13,696 nucleotides of DNA from Methanobacteriota archaeon (lineage in GTDB: Archaea > Altiarchaeota > Altiarchaeia > IMC4 > QMZM01), in the NCBI GenBank assembly GCA_903930485.1, contig CAIYYO010000281.1, positions 1 through 13,696 on the forward strand, written 5' to 3'. The notes under the pieces are model-generated. The model had not been told where the DNA came from. It did no database searches and was given only the letters and a program-made list of their open reading frames with translations. The position numbers were made by a program, and so were the translations under genes. Shown here one piece after another: positions 6,548 to 13,696 of the stretch; within the stretch, counting starts at the first letter, position 1; each line of letters starts with the position of its first letter.

Positions 6548-7790
6548 AAATCCCCATCATCCCCTTGAAGAATGTCCCAAGCAGCGTTGTTATCGCGATA
6601 AATATGGCTATCGAAAGGGCAGAAATCACCGGCACAAGCGGTATCCCGTTGTTCAGCTTACCGCTTCTGATAAGGCCTATCAGCAAAGCGCCGAACATGC
6701 CGGACACTCCAAGGGTTATTACTGCATACCACCAGAAGAAATCCCCAGTGATGGGCAGCTTAGACAGCGAGACCATGCCGGCATGCTTGGGCAGTGAAGC
6801 GGATCCGCCCTTGTCGAGGCCGATCTTGTCGTAGATGCTGTTGAATATGGTCACGAACTGGAGAGACGCCGAAAACAGCAGAGGAGCGCCGACAAGCAGG
6901 GCGAACATAATGAACAGCGCCTGCGACGTTGTTTCAGAGGTCATCCTCTTCATCAGGTTCTGTTCGGTCCTTATGTCCGAAGCTATCTCCTGAAGCACGG
7001 TCGGCAGCTCGCCTCCCGACCTCATCCCCTGTGTCATCAGTTTCACGCTGCGGGAAAGCTTATATGATTTGATCCTGCCCGCCATGTTCATCAGCGATTT
7101 GTCGAAGGCCTCACCTCCGAGCGTCTCCTTGGCCACGGACTGGATCTCCATAGCCAGGGGCCCGAACTCGGGCCTAGCCGCGATCCAGAGGGCGTTATAG
7201 ATCGTCATCCCTGCTATCATGTTCTGGCTGATCATCGTCAGAACGTCGGGCAGGACCTTTTCGATGCTTGCAGTGCGCCGCTCTATGAGGATTATGAACA
7301 CGAGATAGAAGACGACCCATATGACGACGAAAGGCGCCACCGCGGATGCCAATACTACAAGGACCGGGTTGATCGCCGGGAACAGGGCGGGTGCGACGGC
7401 CGCCAATATGAACATGGTGGCGACTGCTATCATTATGCTGTATATCAGGACTATGCCGAGTATCTCTTCGGGATTCCTGGTCAGGCCGGCATATACGACC
7501 ATCATGCCGACTTTCGTCCTGTCGTTCTTCGAGAAGATGGAGCCTAGCCTTACTTGCAGCGACTTTGTGAATTTGACGAATCGCACGTTGCTGGTCGCGA
7601 TCAAGTCTATCAGGAGCAGGACTACGCGCATCACTACATTCATTATCGCAAGGACTACATACGTCGCTGTCTCAGTGACAAGCTCCACTAATCCGCTTAT
7701 GAGCCCTTTCAGCCCTCCCTTTCCGGGCGGCTTGGCGCCTGTCTTTGGATTCAGGCTTGAATCTTGCTTGGGTTCGGGGCTTGGAAACAT
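6546..7790 (-). CDS. T2SSF-domain pilus platform protein (TadC/FlaJ-like)
   Basis: This 414-residue membrane protein belongs to the GspF/TadC/FlaJ group, which forms the inner-membrane platform on which the pilus ATPase acts. It starts with a Pro/Lys-rich cytoplasmic tail (1-28) and a hydrophobic helix (about 43-65). Next come two helices (about 109-133, 141-168) and the cytoplasmic T2SSF helical domain (about 170-290), which carries VLPDVLTMISQNMIAGMT at 179-196 and the conserved G259-G-E-L-P turn. A helix at about 291-313 and two more at 352-374 and 384-407 complete it. The usual T2SSF domain is present once, so it probably works with the second T2SSF protein encoded just upstream. ATG 7790 lies one base after that gene's TAA (TAAAATG), implying coupling, since no strong SD is visible. 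It is the last gene of the operon and ends against SRP54. Confidence 0.88.
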   Translation of the reverse strand: MFPSPEPKQDSSLNPKTGAKPPGKGGLKGLISGLVELVTETATYVVLAIMNVVMRVVLLLIDLIATSNVRFVKFTKSLQVRLGSIFSKNDRTKVGMMVVYAGLTRNPEEILGIVLIYSIMIAVATMFILAAVAPALFPAINPVLVVLASAVAPFVVIWVVFYLVFIILIERRTASIEKVLPDVLTMISQNMIAGMTIYNALWIAARPEFGPLAMEIQSVAKETLGGEAFDKSLMNMAGRIKSYKLSRSVKLMTQGMRSGGELPTVLQEIASDIRTEQNLMKRMTSETTSQALFIMFALLVGAPLLFSASLQFVTIFNSIYDKIGLDKGGSASLPKHAGMVSLSKLPITGDFFWWYAVITLGVSGMFGALLIGLIRSGKLNNGIPLVPVISALSIAIFIAITTLLGTFFKGMMGI

Positions 7791-7791
7791 T

Positions 7792-8670
7792 TTAGTTTAT
7801 GTCCGGTCTCTTATTTCTTATGATGGAAAGGAATACGAGCTGGAAGAAGACGATTGCTACGAGCATGAGCCAGAATATCGACTCAGTTATCGTGGCCCCG
7901 CCGAGGAAGCTCGATAGTATGAGTATCAGCGTAATCCCCATCGAGGGCAGGACTATCACGAATATCATGTATACCAGGGACCAGAGCGCGAGCTCGTGCG
8001 AGTACGTCGTTATGCCGTTCTCTTTTTCTTCCCTGATCTCCTGGGATATCATCTTCAGAGAGATCCCGACGTTCGAGCCGGTTTTGAGCGCGTTGACCAT
8101 CTGCCAGAAGACTCTTCTCATGTATTCGGAAGGCGAGATGAGTCCGTACTCGTCCAGCACGTTGACGATCGATTTGCCCGAATGCACGTCTTGGATGATC
8201 TTGCTGCAGACGACCGAGCATTCGCCGTATTCCCCGCTTGCCACGTTGACGAATATGTCAAACAATGGTATGCCTGCGGTAAGCTGTATCTGCATGTCTT
8301 TGAGCATGTATTCCAGGTTCTTGTCTATTTGCCCTTTTTTACGGCCTATCTTGAGGTTCGGTATCAGCATGACGTAAAAGAACGCCATGATGCCCAACAC
8401 CCCCGCAACTGCTATCCCGGCGAGTATGTCAAGACCGCCCCTAATTGCTAAAGGCATGACTATGACGAGCATGGAGATGACGAATATCATCAGCGCGAAG
8501 AAAAGGGCTATCGAGAGGAAAACGATGGCGTCTATCTTGTAGCCGGCCTTCTTGAGGTTCCAGTTAAGCTCAGGGAAAAGAAGCCCTACACCGCCGGATA
8601 CTGATTTTAAAGGGCTTGCCAGTTTCTCTATCCGTTTGGACTCCAACAAAGACTGACGCGACGACTTCAA
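7792..8670 (-). CDS. T2SSF-domain pilus platform protein (TadB-like), TTG start
   Basis: This 292-residue membrane protein of the T2SSF group is shorter than its downstream neighbour. A basic cytoplasmic N-terminus (1-45) is followed by helices at about 47-72 and 81-105. The T2SSF helical domain (about 115-225) includes the NLEYMLKDMQIQLTAGIPL segment (118-136) and the K196-T-G-S turn. Two helices follow (about 229-256, 264-284). A short soluble domain flanked by pairs of helices fits TadB/TadC-type subunits that pair to form a platform. Its start is unusual: the TAA of the ATPase gene lies in the same frame two codons upstream, so no earlier start is possible. The first in-frame ATG lies inside a helix (about residue 61). 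TTG 8670, eight bases after a strong SD, is therefore the start. It is the middle gene of the three-gene operon. Confidence 0.85.
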   Translation of the reverse strand: MKSSRQSLLESKRIEKLASPLKSVSGGVGLLFPELNWNLKKAGYKIDAIVFLSIALFFALMIFVISMLVIVMPLAIRGGLDILAGIAVAGVLGIMAFFYVMLIPNLKIGRKKGQIDKNLEYMLKDMQIQLTAGIPLFDIFVNVASGEYGECSVVCSKIIQDVHSGKSIVNVLDEYGLISPSEYMRRVFWQMVNALKTGSNVGISLKMISQEIREEKENGITTYSHELALWSLVYMIFVIVLPSMGITLILILSSFLGGATITESIFWLMLVAIVFFQLVFLSIIRNKRPDIN

Positions 8671-8673
8671 TTT

Positions 8674-10236
8674 TTATGCCTCCTTGCCGCTTGCGACAAG
8701 GTCTAAAACAGTTTGCTTGTCTATATAGTATTCGGTAATAATCTTTCCTACATCATTTACTTCTTTTATATTCTTCCTTAATAACCATTCGAGAACTGCG
8801 CGCTTGCCTGCCAGGTCTTCTCTGATCTCTTTCTCGCTCATGCCGCTGTACATCTGAACCTCTCCAAGCACTCGGATGCTGGGGCCGACCTGCTCTATCT
8901 TGTCAGTCCTGGCCGACCACTTGTATACTACATTGATTTCAGGGGCCGACGACCCGCGCCTGACCAGTTCCCCGATCTCGAAAGTCCTTCTCTGGCCGGT
9001 CCTGCGGTTCATGTGCTGGGTTACGACCATATGCAGCGAGCCCAAGACTACCGGGGGAATATTCATGGGCGGGCTGATGATCCTTTCTACGACCTCTCCT
9101 GCGCCAGTCGCGTGGAACGTTCCGTAAACGCTGTGACCGGTGTGCATGGCCTCGAACAAGACTTCGGTCTCCCTCTGACGCCTGACCTCACCGACTATGA
9201 TCCTGTCGGGCCTCATCCTCAAAGAGTTCTCCACAAGGTCCAGCATCGAGACCTCTCCCTCACCGCGGGCCGTTGGTGGCCTCGTGTTCAGAGGAACCCA
9301 GTGCATGTAATCCGGGAGGTTCAGCTCTCTCGTATCCTCGATGGTTATGATCCTCTGGTTTGCGGGCATGAACGGCATTATCGCGTTCAGCATGGACGTT
9401 TTTCCGGAAGCCGTCCCTCCGGCGACAAGGCAGTTCATCTCGTACTCGATGGCAAGCCAGATGAAAGCTGCGGCTTCGGAACTTATAGTGGAGAACCTTT
9501 TGTCAAGGAGGTGCACGATCGTCCACGGAGTCCTGGAGAAACGCCTGATGGTTATCGTATTCCCTGTGGTGGATATTGGGAACAAGGTAGCATTGACCCT
9601 GTCGCCGGTCGTGAGGTGCGCGTCGAGCAGCGGTTCCAGATGCGTTATCTCCCTCCCGACCTCACGCGCTATCCTGGAGGCATAGTTCATTATCATGTCT
9701 TCGGATTTGATGAAGAGGTTTGTCTTGACCCAGCCGTGTATCTTATGGTATATCCAGACGCATTCTTTGCTGCTGTTGACTACGACTTCTTCGACCTTCG
9801 GGTCTGCGAGCAGGTATTCCATCTCGCCGAGGCCCATCATGTCGTTGACGACTATCCTGCTCAATATCGCGATGTCTTCGTCCGAGGATTTCTTCAGGAC
9901 TTCCCGCAATTTCTCCTTGGAGCGGCCGAGGAAGCGTTCCTTAAGGTCCGAGTACCTGGAAGGGTCCATGGCGTTCCTCGTCTCTATCTGGAGCTCGCTT
10001 ACAAGGGCTCTCTTGGTCTCGTCAAGGAGCGCGTCGGTGACGTAATCCACCTCGGGCATCGTGACGTTGTAATGGAAGACGTAGTCGCAGCAGTCTATTA
10101 TCCTTATGGGAAGCGTTATGTCACCGAGCTTGATGTTGTACGTGTCGACCTGTATCTCTTTGTCGGTGTTCTGGAAAGGCTCCTCCTTTAAGCCAGCCGT
10201 CTCAGCCTCTCCTTTCTTATTCAACAGGTTCTGCAT
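8674..10236 (-). CDS. TadA/GspE-like type IV pilus or secretion ATPase
   Basis: This 520-residue cytoplasmic hexameric ATPase of the T2SSE/VirB11-like superfamily powers pilus assembly or secretion through the T2SSF proteins that follow it. The N-terminal region (about 1-110) is family-variable. A domain around 125-235 matches the conserved N-terminal part (EYLLADPKVEEVVVNS at 140-155, the H199-L-E-P-L region). The RecA-like core has Walker A G273-G-T-A-S-G-K-T280, the Asp box IEDTREL (299-305), Walker B RIIVGEVR (345-352) with E350, and the His box GHSVYGTFHA (367-376). All key residues are intact. The tail (about 420-520) is mostly helical. Its first gene position is served by a divergent promoter region shared with the Ig-like protein gene. 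ATG 10236 has no SD. Whether the system is an adhesive pilus, archaellum-like or secretory cannot be told without the pilins, which are not in the window. Confidence 0.93.
   Translation of the reverse strand: MQNLLNKKGEAETAGLKEEPFQNTDKEIQVDTYNIKLGDITLPIRIIDCCDYVFHYNVTMPEVDYVTDALLDETKRALVSELQIETRNAMDPSRYSDLKERFLGRSKEKLREVLKKSSDEDIAILSRIVVNDMMGLGEMEYLLADPKVEEVVVNSSKECVWIYHKIHGWVKTNLFIKSEDMIMNYASRIAREVGREITHLEPLLDAHLTTGDRVNATLFPISTTGNTITIRRFSRTPWTIVHLLDKRFSTISSEAAAFIWLAIEYEMNCLVAGGTASGKTSMLNAIMPFMPANQRIITIEDTRELNLPDYMHWVPLNTRPPTARGEGEVSMLDLVENSLRMRPDRIIVGEVRRQRETEVLFEAMHTGHSVYGTFHATGAGEVVERIISPPMNIPPVVLGSLHMVVTQHMNRRTGQRRTFEIGELVRRGSSAPEINVVYKWSARTDKIEQVGPSIRVLGEVQMYSGMSEKEIREDLAGKRAVLEWLLRKNIKEVNDVGKIITEYYIDKQTVLDLVASGKEA
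8679..8685 (-). promoter_or_regulatory. Strong Shine-Dalgarno fixing a TTG start
   Basis: AAGGAGG on the minus strand lies inside the last codons of the ATPase gene and eight bases before TTG 8670. It is the strongest SD in the window and decides the start of the TadB-like gene, which has no usable ATG. Confidence 0.8.
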
Positions 10237-10330
10237 CTTGGACTAGATTATATATTCCGTAAATCATTAGTAATTTACTACGTAGATGTTTATAAACATT
10301 TGCCCTCTTTTCCGCCCCACTGAAAAAAAG
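10237..10330. promoter_or_regulatory. Divergent promoter region, pilus ATPase operon / Ig-like protein
   Basis: This 94-base gap separates head-to-head genes. TTTATAAA (10289-10296) is a near-ideal TATA box. Rightward it predicts a start near 10318 and a leader of about 12 bases before ATG 10331. It sits at the centre of a 14-base perfect palindrome, so it reads identically leftward, predicting a start near 10266 and a leader of about 30 bases for the ATPase. A second leftward candidate, ATATATAAT (about 10247-10255), lies too near ATG 10236 for a normal leader. Two further palindromes lie between. Confidence 0.65.
10268..10299. repeat. Three adjoining palindromes in the divergent promoter
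   Basis: TAGTAA-T-TTACTA (10268-10280), CTACGTAG (10278-10285) and ATGTTTATAAACAT (10286-10299) are each exact inverted repeats and cover the 32 bases without a gap. The last contains the TATA box. The first two lie where a dimeric repressor or activator would affect either direction. No regulator gene is in the window. Confidence 0.7.
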
Positions 10331-11137
10331 ATGAAAAAATCGATGACATACGCCATTCTGCTGACCATTGCGGTCCTGGCGACCCCGGCATCGGCCAAAT
10401 ACATCACCCTGACCAACACCGTCACGATCGAACGGGTGATCGCCGGAGATTCGACGACCGTGAACGTAAGCCTTGTGAACACCGGCGACGAAGCGGCCTA
10501 CGACGTCCAGCTTTCCCTGTTGACTCCTGACGGCATAACCTCGACGCAGATGAACCTAGGAAAAGTCGACCCCAGCATGCCGCAGAAAGGGACATTCGAC
10601 GTCAACCTGTCCAACGGCATCGCTCCGGGCAAATACTCGGTCGCGATACTGACCGAATACAAGGATGCTAACGGCTACCCGTTCTCGTCCGTGACCCCGA
10701 ACTACCTTGTCTTAAAGGACTCGCGCTCCTCCCAGATGGCCGGGACGATCCAGGAGATCAGCCTCGGAAACAAGGAGACTCAGACCATAACCCTGGACAT
10801 GCGGAACATGGACTCGAAGGACCATGCGATAACCATCCGGCTCTATGCGCCGAAGGAGCTCAAAATAGACGCCGAGGAGAAAACGATGACGATCCCTGCA
10901 AGAAGCGAAGCCAAAAGCGATTACTCCATATCCTCCTTTGGAGCCCTGCCCGGGAGCAGCTACGTTGTGTTCGCGTCTCTGGACTATGACGACGGCGGAG
11001 TACATTATTCCTCGACCGCGAGCGGCATAGTCAAGGTCGTGGAGCAGAAAGACTTTCTAAACTTTTCCGGATTATTGCCGATAGCCGCGCTCGCGGTGAT
11101 CGTTCTGGCGTTCATAATCTACCAGTTCAAAAAATGA
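10331..11137 (+). CDS. Secreted, C-terminally anchored Ig-like (NEW3/CARDB-type) surface protein
   Basis: This 268-residue protein has a Sec-type signal peptide (1-22, ending TPASA), two beta-rich domains, and a C-terminal membrane helix (about 246-265) with a short FKK cytoplasmic tail. Domain 1 (about 23-125) has the TVNVSLVNTGDEAAYDV pattern typical of NEW3/CARDB-like folds found in archaeal S-layer-associated proteins. Domain 2 (about 127-235) resembles another such sandwich (ITLDMRNMDSKDHAITIRL). The signal is not a class III prepilin signal, so this is not a pilin. An ATG at 10286 is also in frame, but it would begin inside the promoter palindrome upstream of the predicted transcript start. 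ATG 10331 precedes the signal peptide directly. The gene is divergent from the pilus operon and overlaps the next gene as ATGA. A surface scaffold or adhesion role, perhaps with the pilus or the large membrane protein, is inferred. Confidence 0.8.
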   Translation: MKKSMTYAILLTIAVLATPASAKYITLTNTVTIERVIAGDSTTVNVSLVNTGDEAAYDVQLSLLTPDGITSTQMNLGKVDPSMPQKGTFDVNLSNGIAPGKYSVAILTEYKDANGYPFSSVTPNYLVLKDSRSSQMAGTIQEISLGNKETQTITLDMRNMDSKDHAITIRLYAPKELKIDAEEKTMTIPARSEAKSDYSISSFGALPGSSYVVFASLDYDDGGVHYSSTASGIVKVVEQKDFLNFSGLLPIAALAVIVLAFIIYQFKK

Positions 11138-13696
11138 GTTTCCTCTCGAAGCACCTGAAACAGGTCCTGTGGGCCGTATCGATAATCGCGCTCCTGTTCG
11201 TCTACTTGACGCCGGAGACGGTACTTTTCCGGTATCCCGGCTTCAGCCTGAACCTGTCTCACGTCATAGCCGGCTTGTTCATGCTTGGGATATTCATCCT
11301 GGGTTACTGGAAGATAATGAGCTGGGAGGACGTCTCGAATTATATCGTGATGTTCCTGGTATTCCTATTCCTGCTAAGCCACTTCCCGGCGGACCTTATC
11401 CTGCTTAACACGACCACGACCGGCGGGGACACTGGTTCCGACAACTATCTGGCCCAGTATCTGAAGGATTACCTTATACCCCACGGCCAGCTGATTGGCT
11501 GGACGATGGCGAGATGGTGCGGGTATCCGATGTTCCAGTTCCAGTTCATCCTGCCGTTCCTGGTCATGGTGCTCATGAGCTACGTGATACCTCTTAATGT
11601 AGCCTTCAAGATCGTGACGTTATCCGGTGTATTCACCCTGCCGCTGTTCACGTATCTGGCGATGAGGTATATCGGTTTCAAGTTCCCGACCCCGATAATA
11701 TCTGCGATATTCTCCCTCTCGTTCCTGTTCCAGGAGAAGAACACGGTATTCGGGGGCAACATCCCGAGCATGCTCGCAGGGGAATTCTCGTACAGCATAA
11801 GCTTCTCATTCATGATACTGTTCCTCGGCGCCCTCTATAAAGCAGTAGCGCAAGGCCGTTTTTCGATATATGCGTCGGTCCTGTTCGTCTGCGTCGCATT
11901 AAGCCATGCATGCACAACGATAACGGCGGCGCTGATATCCATATTCTTCGTCTTCGACACAAGCAGGAAAAAGATAGTCCGCAACGTCACAGTCCTTGCC
12001 GAAGTATATGTGCTCGCCTTCCTGCTGCTCGCATTCTTTCTCGTGCCACTGGTTGCGAAGATATTCTATACCACGGACTACGGCGGAGACTGGGACGTCC
12101 GCAGCCTCTTCTCATGGTACCAGCTGCCGGACGCGTACGTCTTCCACGTATTCGCAGCCCTCGGCATACTCGTGGGACTGATCAAAAGAGACAAGAAAGC
12201 GTTGTTCCTGTCCTTCGCGTTTTTGATGTCGGTCTTCTCTTTCTTCAACGGCGAAGCCCTGAAGACCGCCAATGTCAGGTTCTTTCCCATGATGTATTTC
12301 TTCGTCCTCCTCCTCGCAGCCTACGCGGTCGGCGAGCTCGCATCGAGGATGAAAGGCAGATGGGTCATCCCCATCATACTATGCCTCGGGGTGATGATAT
12401 GGATAAACACCTCGACGACCTTCATAGACGGCTGGACCAAGTGGAACTACGAAGGCTTCCAATCAAAGTCGACGTGGCCCCAATACGAAGGCATAATGGG
12501 ACTCGTAGACGGAACACCGGGAAGGTTGCACAACGACCTCTCCAACGACAACAACCGGTTCGGAACACCCAGAGCCTTCGAATCTACGCCGTACTTCTCG
12601 AACAAATCAACCCTCGAAGAAGTATACGCCCAGGCCACGATATCCTCGCCGTACGTCTCATACTTCCAATGCGAGATGTCGCAATACTGCGCAGGGATAC
12701 CAAGAGTCGAAAGCCAGGAAAGGACGACCACCTATGATCCCGTAGCAGGCAAAAAACACGCCCAGGTGCTCAACGTCAAAGACTACGTCGCAGTCTATGA
12801 CAAACTGAAGACCGACCTCTCGAAGGATAGTGACTGGAAGCTTATCGGGACGTTCGGCCAGCATGAAGTCTTTAACCTGCAGACCAACAAGGGTAACTAC
12901 GTCGAGGTGCCGGCATATGAGCCCGTGCTTGTCGAGACGAGCCACTGGCGCGGCCTTTCACTCGAATGGTACACGAACCTCGACAATATCGATGTGCCTT
13001 TGGCGTTCGTGAGTAAGCCCACTCCCGAAGACTTGAGCCGGTTCAAGACAACAGTGACGGATGACAATAAAGCGCAATTGATGCTTCGCGAATCCCTGCT
13101 CAAGCCGGAATTCATTAACGAATGGCTCGTCTGCGGCACCTTCCCGAACCCGAGAGACCGGCCGCTGACGGACGCGGACTACTGGAACCTGTCTCTCGAT
13201 CACGGCCTCGAGAAGGATTACATAGGCGAGCAGACGGCGGCCCCGGAACTGAACGGAGCCTGCTCCGGAAACAAGTGGACGTCCGAACTGGCCAACAGCC
13301 AGGGATACGTCGACCTCCGGCTGACCATGAACCCTAAAGAGGAAGTGATCGCATACGCCAACTCATACGTTTATTCGCCGACGGACCGGACTGTGAAACT
13401 GCTCTACGGCAGCGACGACGGCGCGAAGCTATTCCTGAACGGAGAGTTGGTAAAAGACGACCACACGCATCGTGCGGCCATGCCTGACATTTATTCGACA
13501 GACCTGAAACTGAAAAAAGGCTGGAACCGCCTGCTCATCAAGGTCGAGCAACTGACCGGTGGCTGGGGATTCTATGCCCGGATAGTTGATTTGAACGACA
13601 AGGCCATACCTGATCTGGTATACCAGTCAGACAAACCCCTGAACGACGCTGTCCCTGCCGCGCCTGCCGGAGCAGGAGAAGGACTTAGCAGGATAA
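11134..13696 (+). CDS. Large GT-C-like membrane protein with C-terminal beta-sandwich domain, cut by window edge
   Basis: The frame from ATG 11134, overlapping the previous TGA, is open for 854 codons to the right edge with no stop. Residues 10-427 hold about eleven to thirteen hydrophobic helices. After the third comes the luminal motif G97-G-D-T-G-S-D103, then GYPMFQFQFILPF (129-141), FGGNIPSMLAGEFSYS (207-222) and SHACTT (258-263). This layout recalls archaeal GT-C-like proteins of the 'PTPS-related' membrane family. An external region (about 430-645) of unclear fold follows. From about 650 it has the pattern of PA14-like or glycosidase-associated beta-sandwiches: INEWLVCGTFPNP, DYIGEQ, AYANSYVYSP, Y-G759-S-D-D-G763-AKLFLNGE and KKGWNRLLIKVEQ. 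Such domains usually bind carbohydrate. A surface glycan transferase that also holds its product or acceptor is an inference. An Ala/Pro/Gly-rich stretch at 840-850 suggests a linker or the approaching end. No enzymatic activity can be assigned firmly. Confidence 0.8.
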   Translation, partial: MSFLSKHLKQVLWAVSIIALLFVYLTPETVLFRYPGFSLNLSHVIAGLFMLGIFILGYWKIMSWEDVSNYIVMFLVFLFLLSHFPADLILLNTTTTGGDTGSDNYLAQYLKDYLIPHGQLIGWTMARWCGYPMFQFQFILPFLVMVLMSYVIPLNVAFKIVTLSGVFTLPLFTYLAMRYIGFKFPTPIISAIFSLSFLFQEKNTVFGGNIPSMLAGEFSYSISFSFMILFLGALYKAVAQGRFSIYASVLFVCVALSHACTTITAALISIFFVFDTSRKKIVRNVTVLAEVYVLAFLLLAFFLVPLVAKIFYTTDYGGDWDVRSLFSWYQLPDAYVFHVFAALGILVGLIKRDKKALFLSFAFLMSVFSFFNGEALKTANVRFFPMMYFFVLLLAAYAVGELASRMKGRWVIPIILCLGVMIWINTSTTFIDGWTKWNYEGFQSKSTWPQYEGIMGLVDGTPGRLHNDLSNDNNRFGTPRAFESTPYFSNKSTLEEVYAQATISSPYVSYFQCEMSQYCAGIPRVESQERTTTYDPVAGKKHAQVLNVKDYVAVYDKLKTDLSKDSDWKLIGTFGQHEVFNLQTNKGNYVEVPAYEPVLVETSHWRGLSLEWYTNLDNIDVPLAFVSKPTPEDLSRFKTTVTDDNKAQLMLRESLLKPEFINEWLVCGTFPNPRDRPLTDADYWNLSLDHGLEKDYIGEQTAAPELNGACSGNKWTSELANSQGYVDLRLTMNPKEEVIAYANSYVYSPTDRTVKLLYGSDDGAKLFLNGELVKDDHTHRAAMPDIYSTDLKLKKGWNRLLIKVEQLTGGWGFYARIVDLNDKAIPDLVYQSDKPLNDAVPAAPAGAGEGLSRI

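Noticed and set aside
7321..8451. Plus-strand ORFs of 150-200 codons opposite the T2SSF genes
   Set aside because: They are antisense to well-supported membrane proteins, with no SD or TATA box and no recognisable protein pattern.
9013..10191. A 392-codon plus-strand ORF lying opposite the pilus ATPase gene
   Set aside because: It is antisense to an ATPase with all motifs intact, and its translation shows no recognisable domain, signal or membrane pattern. Long antisense frames are common opposite biased codon use.
10286..10330. Upstream start at ATG 10286 for the Ig-like protein
   Set aside because: It would begin inside the TATA-containing palindrome, upstream of the predicted transcript start, and put 15 residues before a normal signal peptide.
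11910..12737. A 275-codon plus-strand ORF rich in Arg, His and Pro
   Set aside because: It is a different frame inside the large GT-C-like gene, whose own frame is open for 854 codons with clear membrane helices and motifs. The composition is typical of a shadow frame.
1..13696. Mobile element, CRISPR array, tRNA or prophage content
   Set aside because: I saw no transposase, integrase, regularly spaced repeats, terminal repeats or cloverleaf-like stretch, and nearly all bases lie in well-supported genes.

Overview
The window reads as an ordinary-looking archaeal chromosome segment of roughly balanced G+C. Three things point to Archaea. There is an archaeal-type SRP54. There is a pilus-type secretion ATPase followed by two T2SSF membrane proteins. 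The intergenic gaps carry TATA-like boxes rather than bacterial -35/-10 pairs, and starts are a mixture of leaderless or short-leader starts and a few strong Shine-Dalgarno starts. The gene mix, including a membrane-anchored thioredoxin-like protein and GT-C membrane proteins, suggests a DPANN-type or otherwise uncultivated lineage, but the lineage cannot be fixed from this sequence alone.

Layout. (1) 1-3791, minus strand: a four-gene cluster transcribed right to left. It encodes a processive-type GT2 glycosyltransferase, a GT39/PMT-like GT-C membrane glycosyltransferase, a membrane-anchored thioredoxin-like protein, and a polyprenol (dolichol) kinase-family protein cut by the left edge. (2) 3906-5177, plus: a second, divergently transcribed GT2 enzyme. 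(3) 5219-6538, plus: SRP54, the signal recognition particle GTPase. (4) 6546-10236, minus: a compact operon of a TadA/GspE-like ATPase and two T2SSF (TadB/TadC-like) membrane platform proteins, ending tail-to-tail against SRP54. (5) 10331-13696, plus: divergent from the pilus operon, a secreted, C-terminally anchored Ig-like (NEW3/CARDB-type) protein, overlapping by ATGA with a very large GT-C-like membrane protein. That protein carries a C-terminal beta-sandwich domain and runs off the right edge.

How it fits together. The two ends look like cell-surface glycoconjugate functions: lipid-carrier phosphorylation, cytoplasmic-face GT2 enzymes, and GT-C enzymes working on the outer face. The middle holds protein targeting (SRP54) and pilus or secretion machinery. 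No pilin or prepilin peptidase is present, so the pilus set is incomplete in this window. Two real genes, 1-410 minus and 11134-13696 plus, have no stop codon inside the window and are easy to miss. Spurious out-of-frame ORFs cover both. I see no tRNA, rRNA, CRISPR array, insertion sequence or integrase. The most unusual items are the GT-C plus beta-sandwich fusion, the palindrome-packed divergent promoter at 10268-10299, and the non-canonical G3 motif of SRP54.
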